Shown here: positions 56,814 to 64,000 of the stretch, one piece after another
Layout: each line of letters opens with the position of its first letter
Numbering within the stretch: the first letter of the stretch is position 1
NCBI GenBank assembly: GCA_029204225.1
Contig: CM055110.1
Span: 3,520,875-3,584,874 of the forward strand
DNA length: 64,000 nucleotides
Origin: Diphasiastrum complanatum
Taxonomy: Eukaryota; Streptophyta; Lycopodiopsida; Lycopodiales; Lycopodiaceae
Direction of reading: 5' to 3'
Notes under the pieces: generated by a model
What the model saw: only the letters and a program-made list of their open reading frames with translations
What the model was told of the DNA's origin: nothing
Database searches by the model: none
Translations under genes and position numbers: made by a program

Positions 56814-57299
56814 AAAGGCTGGGAGGAAACGACGCAGCTAGCCATTGGGGCCGTTCTGATGCAAGACGGTAGGCCTGTAGCCTTTAAGAGCAAGAAGCTC
56901 AACTCTGCACAGAAGAATTATCCCACTCATGAGGAGTTGTATGCTATTATACACGCTTTGAAAGCATGGAGGCATTATTTGTATGGTGCGGAATTCTATG
57001 TGTACAACAACCATAACACTTTGAGATATTTCTGCAACCAGCTAGACCTCAAAGGGCGGCAAGCAAGTGGGCTGAGTTTATGCAGGAATTTCACATAGAA
57101 ATTTGGTACAAGAAGGGTGCCGAAAATTGTGTGGCTGATGCATTATCTCGTATATTGTATCAGATGTCTTTTGTGGTCATTGAAAATGACCTGATTGTTG
57201 AAATTAGACAGGCTCAGCAAGAGGATAAGATGGTATGATTAAAAGAAATGGCAAACTTCTCGTTCCAGCCTGTGAGGAGCTGCGTAGGAAGATTGTCCA
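56814..57299 (+). pseudogene. Gypsy RNase H fragment (plus strand)
   Basis: The frames give AIGAVLMQDGRPVAFKSKKL, YPTHEELYAIIHALKAWRHY, and after a frameshift near 57060 EFMQEFHIEIWYKKG, VADALSRILYQ and LVPACEELRRKIVQ, the Gypsy RNase H plus the connection towards integrase. It stops at about 57299, where the minus-strand Gypsy RNase H begins. RT and integrase are absent. Confidence 0.85.
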
Positions 57300-58306
57300 G
57301 GCATCCGCAACACTATTAGAGGTACCCTTCCGGTACTCAATGTCATAATGAAATTCTTGGAGCATCTCTGACCACCTGGCCTTACGACCCCTAAGGTCAA
57401 CCGCATCGTTAATATATTTTAACGCTTGATGGTCAGTAACTATAGTAAACTGAGAGTCATACAAGTAATGTCTCCAAACTTTCAGGGCATTAATGACAGG
57501 CAAAAGTTCCTTGTCATAGGTGGAATACCGCCTTTGAGCAGGGTCCAACTTCTTGCTTTCAAAAGCTACCGGTCTACCATCCTGATATAGGACTGCGCCT
57601 ATAGCATAGTCACTGGCATCCGTTTCAGGTACATACGGCTTGTTAGGATCTACTATGTGTAGTATAGGCGCTGTAGTTACACAGTATTTGAGGTTCTCAA
57701 AACTCTGATTCAACTCTTCAGTCCAAGTAATTGGAGGACTGAACTTACTGTGCCGGCTAACTTTTTTAGCCCCTCTGAGGACATTCGTCAAGGCCAATGC
57801 AATTAATGCATAGTTCAAGATGAATCTATGAAAAAACCCCGTAAAGCCCAAAAAGGACTTAACCTCCCGGACGGTTTTAGAGATAGGCCATTCACGTACT
57901 TGTCGGACTTTATTTGTGTCAATTTTCAACCCATGGTCCGAAATAATGTGACCAAGGTATAACAACCTCTTCTGAAAGAACACACATTTGGACTCCTTGG
58001 CAAAAAGCTTCTCCTATCTAAGTAACTTTAAGACAGTCCTGAGATGCTCCTCATGCTCTTCCAAGGTCTTACTATAGATGAGAATATCATCTAAGTAGAC
58101 TATTACGAACTTTCCCAAATATGGACGAAGAAGATCGTTCATCATCTACTGGAAAGTCACTGGAGCATTTGTCAAGCCAAAAGGTAAAACCAGAAACTCA
58201 TAATGGCCGTACCTAGTTCTAAACCCGGTTTTTTCAATATCCTCAGTCTTTATGCGAATCTGATGATACCCTGATCTCAAATCGATTTTGGTGAAGTACT
58301 TTGCAC

Positions 58307-58540
58307 CATGCAATCGATCAACCAATTCATCCATTCGCGGCAAAGGATAATGATTTTTAATCGTTATCTTATTCAACTTTTTAAAGTCCACACAAAGACG
58401 AGTACCTCCGTCTTTTTATCAACCATGCAATCGATCAACCAATTCATCCATTCGCGGCAAAGGATAATGATTTTTAATCGTTATCTTATTCAACTTTTTA
58501 AAGTCCACACAAAGACGAGTACCTCCGTCTTTTTATCAAC
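58307..58540. repeat. Perfect 117-bp tandem duplication inside Gypsy RT
   Basis: Copies 58307-58423 and 58424-58540 appear identical, starting CATGCAATCGATCAACC and ending TTTTATCAAC. The length equals 39 codons and covers the RT segment between the WGVPV and RLHGAKYF blocks, so a second copy of the region is inserted. A one-base deletion is shared by both copies, which dates the duplication after the frameshift. Confidence 0.92.
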
Positions 58541-59479
58541 AAGGAGCACAGGTACCCCCCAAGGAGATTTACTAGCCCTAACATGGCCCATCTTAAGGTA
58601 ATTTTGCAACTGCCTATAAACCTCATCCTCCTCAATAGTACTCATCCTATATGGATACAGTGATATAGGAGAACTACCACGAATCAGTTTAATACCATGG
58701 TCAACACCCCTAGAGGGGGGAAGACCCTCAGAAAGCTGTTCAGGAAATACATCGTTAAATTCTTGTCTAAGTTTCCTAAAAATTTCACCTTCCGGCGAGT
58801 TTTCTTGTTTTAGGTTATTAGACATTAATTCCATTTGGAGATTGTGCAACTACGTTCTTCATGGTAAGTAAAATCTTTTAACCAACATAAATAAGAACTG
58901 CAATCCACAATATCCATACATTTAACAGTTTCCAAAGCAGAAAGCATATACGGAGTACAAATATCAACATTTCCATTCAATTCTATGAGTGAGCCGTTAT
59001 GTAAGAACGACAAACTGTGTTACATAGTTTTTCTTCATAGACTCGTTCCTCTCATAGAACCACTCTTTACCAAGTATAACATCTACCCTATCTAGATTCA
59101 TTATATGAAAGTCTAATTTATCCTTATAGGCTTGAATCTCTATTGGTAGACGTGGGACTATCCGGTCCCAAACTTGGCTTTCTGCTCCAGTTGCCAGCTT
59201 CACTGTGTATCAGTGGTCACTTTGCCTTGTTTCCACCTTTAGCTTCTGCAACAAATTAGCGTTAATAAAATTATGTGTGGAACCATCGTCAAATAAAACA
59301 GATACGGCTTGACCACCCACAACCCCCTTCATCCGAATGAGGTCATCAGGGACAAAAACAGCCGTCATTTGAAACAACAATGCTCACACACAGAATTACC
59401 AGCAAAGGAAAGATCAACACTAGATATGCTAGAGTTACCTGGCGTCTTAAAAGATGCCCCTTTAGCTTTCCGTTTCTTT

Positions 59480-59523
59480 GGACATTCCTTCGCGACATGA
59501 CGGACATTCCTTCGCGACATGAC
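59480..59523. repeat. 22-bp tandem duplication in the Gypsy zinc knuckle
   Basis: GGACATTCCTTCGCGACATG plus AC occurs twice in a row, within the last part of the CCHC knuckle on the minus strand. Twenty-two is not a multiple of three, so it shifts the gag frame immediately after the intact knuckle. Confidence 0.92.
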
Positions 59524-60406
59524 CTGGTTCCATGCAATTAAAGCACAGATTGTCACTCCTGACTTTCATGAAGGTTTCCTAGTCCAAGGTGGATCTTTTC
59601 TTCGATTTCCCTGAACCTGAAGCCCCTTCCTTTGCCTTATCTTTCGATTTCTTTGGAAAGAAAGGCCTCTTACCCTTTACATCGAGTAAGACACCAGTCT
59701 CAGGCTTGGCCATCGTACGAGTATCATCGTAGATTCTGGCGAAGCGAACAGCATCCTCGAGGGTAAGAGGCTGGTTCCTCCTGACCTCTAGTTGGTAGTC
59801 TCTTGGCAACCCCAGTATGAAATGCAACTTTACTAGCAAAGGATTTATTCTAGTTGCAAAACGAGAATAGATCTCTTGAAATTCTTGCAAATACTGATCC
59901 AGGGGCCGGTTCCCCATATGGATCGTTGCCTACTGACGGTAAAATTCAAAATCATCAAGAATAGGAAGGAAGGACGCCTTAAAGGCCTTACAAAAATCCT
60001 CCCAATTCCTAGGAACTTCAGGCTTACCCCTTATATCTTGCCACCAGGTAAATGCTTTACATCGCAAGTACATGACGGCGAGATTGATCTTGTTGTCCTC
60101 AAATGAATCGTGCATGGAAAAGTGCGAATTCCATCGATCCAGCCATTGCAAGACCGCCTCTGGGGTTCTATCCTTCTTTTCCCCAGCAAAAACTTCAGAA
60201 GTGAACAAGGGTTGATGGACCAATTGCCTTAGCTGCGTCAATTCCTTGAGATCCTGCTCATCCCGACTATGCTTTGCTTGCATATCCACAATCTGTTGCT
60301 GTAGACTGTTAATGGCCAGCATCAAAGCATCAGGGTCTAAAACAGAGGCAGATACTGTAGCCTCATGAACAGGGGACATAGGCTGTGTAGTAGGAGTAGG
60401 CTCCAT

Positions 60407-61241
60407 TTTTAGAGAGAAGAGAGGTGAATTAAGAAGAGAAGATAGAAGAGAATCAAAAGCTACTCAAGGAAGGTAGATACAAGGCTACTCTTGCTGTCTC
60501 TTCACAAATCAAATGGTATTGTCCATGGCTGCCAAGAGGAATAAGAGAAGGCAAAGAGAAGGATGCACCACCACCTCCCTCTTCATGCCATCCTACCAAC
60601 TGCCAAGTGGCTTTGCCTTGACACTTAGCTTCCACCTCAGCATACTGGGCACTTCTAGCACCTGCCAGGTGGCCTACAGTTCCCTTTCTCCCTTCTTACT
60701 TTAGTTTTTCCTTCTACCTGTCCATCGCTGGCAGACAGCAATAGGGAGAAGAAAAACGATGTAAGCTTTCAGGGAGGGCCCCGATTTCTACAGTTGGAGA
60801 TCAGAGATTCATCGGAATAGGAGGGCGCTACCTGCTACCACTTCTCCTGGCCCAACTGATGCCACGTGGCAGATTTCCTACAAGCTTTCTTGACCCTCCC
60901 GCTGGTCAAACAGCGATGTAAATACTTTCCGTTTGTTATTCGCTGAGGAGGGCCCATCGCGACCCAAAAAAATACAGTTCTGGAGCGGAAGAGGAACCGC
61001 CACCTGTCCCACCTTGGACAGTGCCACATGGCAGGTCCTCCTTAGGGCCCCTACCACTTTTTTTGAAACTTTTTTACTAGAAATTTACAAAAAAAAAAAC
61101 AGTGGAAAGAAGAATAGAAAAACATGCATAAAAAATGCGTTTAAAACCTGATTTGAAATCCGACAGAAGCGTCGTAAGTTACAAGAAATCTACTACGGAT
61201 CAACGCACCTGCTTTCAGTATGCAGTGGCTCTGATACCATA
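60407..61241 (-). mobile_element. Gypsy leader and primer-binding site
   Basis: Untranslated leader between the 5' LTR and gag. The minus strand reads TGGTATCAGAGCC at 61239-61227, two bases after the LTR terminus. No gene is seen in the leader; frames here lack motifs. Confidence 0.75.
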
Positions 61242-61686
61242 TGTTACAAACTTACTTACTGCAAACTTCCAGGTGCCGGTTAACCACAAGAGACCGAACG
61301 ATTCACGTTCCACCCCGCCATAGGACCTAATCCGGGTCCACCCACCGTGCCTTGGCCTATGACCGTATCAAGTTGGATCCGACCTCCATCCCAGACGGCG
61401 TCCCATACCACCGCCTAGGCTCTCAGCCATCTCCTGCCTCACGCTAGCAATACATCCTGGCCGTGCACACGCTCTCCATCCACCTCCTCCTAGGTAGACA
61501 GAATGGATGGCAAATGAGTCCTCCCCTTGTATACCTCCAAGGAAAGAGACTCCAAGCCATGTGCACTCCTGGATCATGACACGTGGCAACCATGCAGGTT
61601 CACGAGTCACCGGTCAAGTCTACAGGCCCAGTCATCGTCTACTCTCAAGTCTGGGTTTGGGACCCAAGGGAGTTGGGTCCCTAACA
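61242..61686 (-). mobile_element. Gypsy 5' LTR (445 bp)
   Basis: The minus strand starts TGTTAGGGACCCAACTCCC at 61686 and ends AAGTTTGTAACA at 61242, giving matching TGTTA/TAACA ends. The primer-binding site and the Gypsy gag follow. There is no partner LTR in the window. Confidence 0.82.
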
Positions 61687-61693
61687 GATGGGG

Positions 61694-62572
61694 TGTGCCT
61701 TGACCGTCGGGACCCTAGCCATTAGTGACGAGATGCTAGCAGGCAAGTAGTCGGGGTGACCAAAGAGGGTCACGGGTCTTTGGCGGGGCATGGGGGTGAT
61801 ACTCTATGAGTCACTTAGTATTCACAGGTCACAGGGGCCAGGCATGCCAAGTGGACCGATCACTCACAGGTGGATGCCATGTGCCAGTTGACAGGAATAG
61901 CACGTAGAAGGACTCAAGGAGGGGGTGCCTATGGTTGGGAGGTTCATTCCACACACCGGCTTCTAGGATTCACAAGCTTGGAGAGACTGGCTTGTGACAA
62001 ATGATATCAGAGCCTCGTTCTAGAGAGAGAAAGTGTAGAAATTGTCAGATTTTGCTTGTTTTTGGAGGATTTTTGAGGGAGAAAACGTGGGAGACAAATT
62101 GGAGAAGAAAGGTGGGCCTCCAACGCTGCTGTTCCAGCATATAGGGAGCCCACAAAAACCCGGAAATTTCTGGATTGAGGTGTTCGCCAAGCTGGGCACA
62201 GTTGCGGATGAGTAGCTCTGAGCATCCTCAGACGGATGGTTTGCGTACAATGATAAGAGACATGCGGTGTGTCTTGACCGTCGGGACCCTAGCCGTCAGT
62301 GACGAGATGCTAGCCGGCAAGTAGTCGGGGTGACCAAGAGGGTCACATGTCTTTGGCGGGGCACGGGGGTGGTACTCTATGAGTTACTTGGTATTCACAG
62401 GTCACAGGGGCCAGGCATGCCAAGTGGACTGATCACCCACAGGTGGATGCCATGTGCCAGTTGACGGGAATAGCAGGTAGAAGGACTCAAGGAGGGGGTG
62501 CCTATGGTTAGGAGGTTCATTCTACACATCGGCTTCTAGGATTCACGAACTTCGAGAGACTGGCTTGTGACA
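61694..62572 (+). mobile_element. TRIM-type miniature LTR retrotransposon
   Basis: Two direct repeats of about 305 bp (61694-61999 and 62268-62572) start TGTGCCTTGACCGTCGGGAC or TGTGTCTTGACCGTCGGGAC and end GGCTTGTGACA, with roughly 93-95% identity by eye. They enclose only 268 bp. A TGATATCAGAGCC sequence follows the first repeat by about two bases and resembles the initiator-tRNA-Met primer site (one change). No coding capacity exists. Size and layout fit a terminal-repeat retrotransposon in miniature. No exact target duplication is visible. The right end abuts a Copia protease remnant. Confidence 0.82.
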
Positions 62573-63663
62573 GTAGGTACATAGAGTGCTCCTTGAAGCT
62601 CTGCATGTCCCGACAGTGTACGGAGCTGTAGAGTTCCGATGCCCACGAAATCGTGTCTGCTCCCATCACCAAGTATCATTGTTCTTGTGTTGTCGTTGCA
62701 AGTTATATGAGATGTAGCTCCTTAATCAATCACGATGTCGTGGTCGTGCTACATGTAGGTGGTTTATTCTTCATCGACAGTTGTGAACGCATCGTTCTTC
62801 TCGCCATCCTTCGATGATTCTGCAACATTTGCCTTTTCTCCTTTGTGCTTTCCTTTGGGATTGTGCAAGCATTCATATGCTGAATGTCCCTTTTTCTTGC
62901 AGTGTGTGCAAGGTATAGTCAAATTGAACCAGCATTTGTCCGATGTGTGTCCCAACTTGTGACAGTGATCGCAGGTAGAAGTTTCTTTGTTGTAGTTTCC
63001 CTTTGTCGAAGACTTCATCTGAGTCCTCTCGATCTTGGGCTTGTTTTTGTTTTTCTTCTTTCCCCTTGCAAAAAGGGCCTTCTCCTGGTCGCTGTTTGAC
63101 TCTCCTTCATCTCTCATCAATCTTTCGTCAGCTACGAGATTGACTGCTCTTTCGAATGTCATCTCAGGTAAACTCAGGATGAGCATTCTCAACTGCTAGT
63201 AGGATGAGGGTAGAGATTTCATGAAGTACATCAACTACTGGGGTGCTGGGACTTGATGCTCCTATCCAGATGCAAAGAGCTGAGCGAAGATCGTTTTGAT
63301 TTTCTCTACATGCTGGTCCAGCTCATTGCCATCCCATCGCAAGCTCTGTAGCTGATTGTGGAGGTGCACAACCGACGCAGTTGTCCTCACTTCATACTTC
63401 TATTTTAGTTTCTCCCATGCTTCATGGTTGCTTTGGCAATCTTCAATCTGCATGACAATTTCTTCATTGATAGAGGATATGATGATTGTCATTGCGCGCT
63501 CATCTTTCCTTATCCACTCCACTCTCCTTGGATCTTTCTCTGGAGGCTTTGGCTCTATGAGATCGGTCACTGACCATATCCCCTCACCTTTCATGACTGT
63601 TTTTATCTTGAACTTCCATACGCGATAATTTGCGCCATCAAGATTGATTGTGATCCTCGCCAT
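62573..63663 (-). pseudogene. Copia gag and protease start
   Basis: From ATG 63663 the minus strand gives ITINLDGANYRVWKFKIKTV, ISSINEEIVMQIEDCQSNHE, then, after stops and small breaks near 63400-63190, MTFERAVNLVADERLM. Two zinc knuckles follow, CDHCHKLGHTSDKC and CTHCKKKGHSAYEC. After a stop near 62765 the protease start HDIVID, stop, GATSHI and GIGTLQLRTLSG are seen, ending at 62573 against the TRIM. Two knuckles are unusual for Copia, where one is normal. A primer site and LTR lie directly upstream. Confidence 0.9.
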
Positions 63664-63681
63664 ATTGTATCTAATGAATCA

Positions 63682-63693
63682 GCTCTGATACCA
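63682..63693 (-). other. Copia primer-binding site
   Basis: The minus strand reads TGGTATCAGAGC right after the LTR end TTTGCAACA and about 20 bp before the gag ATG. Confidence 0.88.
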
Positions 63694-64000
63694 TGTTGCA
63701 AATGTGGTGCGTCTATGTACTGCGGAAGTGCGCTACACAATAAATTAGATTATTGGACCTAGATACGGAACTACCAATCACAAACAATGCAACAATCAAT
63801 CACACAATAACAGATGTAACACAGGAATCAGTATTGGAAGAACAAAATGTCTTTTGTATTTTGTATTCAGAGTGAGTCGGCAGTGCATCGCGACATGGCG
63901 GCCTGACACTCCTCTTACAATTCTGTATCAGTGCTAGTATGTTCTACTACATACTGCTTCTTGCATTTCTGTAGCATATGTTCTATTGAGTTTTTATCTA
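63694..64000 (-). mobile_element. Copia 5' LTR, 3' end (runs off window)
   Basis: The sequence from the window edge to the terminus ...TTTGCAACA at 63694 must be the 3' part of the 5' LTR of the Copia at 62573-63663. Its start lies beyond 64000. Confidence 0.75.

Larger units (their letters stand above)
57300..60406 (-). pseudogene. Gypsy element, gag-protease-RT-RNase H
   Basis: On the minus strand: gag from ATG 60406 (EAVLQWLDRWNSHFSMHDSF, AFTWWQDIRG, LHFILGLPRDYQLEVRRNQP), CCHC knuckle CFNCMEPGHVAKEC, protease with VLFDDGSTHNFI and DVILGKEWF, RT ([68 protein letters not shown]), then LLYLGHIISDHG and RNase H (ETDASDYAIGAVLYQDGRPV, HQALKYIN). Breaks include a stop at about 59929, a 22-bp duplication (59480-59523), a frameshift near 58535 inside a 117-bp tandem duplication, a stop near 58145 and one near 58015. 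Integrase and the 3' LTR are missing. It is fairly recent, given how much frame survives. Confidence 0.92.

Overview
This window looks like a TE-rich nuclear segment of a land plant with a large genome. It holds spliced plant genes, many broken LTR retrotransposons of both Copia and Gypsy/chromovirus type, long microsatellites, and introns several kb long filled with transposon debris. The gene families (a SUVR5-type histone methyltransferase, a gibberellin-oxidase-like 2OG dioxygenase, an SDR42E-like reductase exon, an ANT/PLETHORA-like AP2 relic) occur across land plants, so I cannot name the lineage from sequence alone. A fern-sized genome is a plausible guess, not a result.

Layout. 1-6.6 kb: simple repeats, a lone LTR-like block, then Copia debris. 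One Copia family is split into a plus-strand integrase/RT half and a minus-strand gag/protease half joined through a perfect hairpin. 6.9-9 kb: the first exon of an SDR42E-like reductase (minus), a 72-bp tandem repeat, and an 810-bp TIR element with 8-bp target duplications. 10.5-11.8 kb: the only gene that looks complete, a three-exon 2OG-Fe(II) dioxygenase (plus, 343 aa). 12.3-20.1 kb: a knot of related LTR sequences. It contains a non-coding LTR element, an inverted LTR, and a deleted chromovirus inserted in that LTR with a 5-bp target duplication. 20.8-23.6 kb: repeats and an LRR relic. 23.9-34.8 kb: tandem Copia elements on both strands, two of them sharing LTRs, and a 171-bp CT tract. 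35.8-37.0 kb: an AP2/ANT-like pseudogene. 38.8-39.2 kb: an endonuclease-like TE fragment. 41.3-42.5 kb: a degraded gag-like repeat. 45.0-53.4 kb: the five 3' exons of a SUVR5-like gene (minus), with a Copia and TIR elements in its introns. 54.8-64 kb: a third TIR-element relic, two Gypsy elements meeting tail to tail, a small TRIM-type LTR element, and the 5' part of a Copia element running off the right edge.

Functional reading. The dioxygenase and the SUVR5-like gene keep coherent frames, consensus splice sites and catalytic motifs, so they are the best candidates for working genes. The others (SDR exon, LRR, AP2) are partial or broken. There is no operon-like co-operation; the dominant process is repeated insertion, nesting, inversion and decay of retroelements.

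The most interesting signal is a small TIR-element family (two intact copies with 8-bp target duplications at 7882-8691 and 48642-48843, plus fragments). Its termini are similar, but each copy carries a different short palindromic word repeated just inside the ends. All coordinates were read by eye; LTR boundaries without target duplications are approximate.
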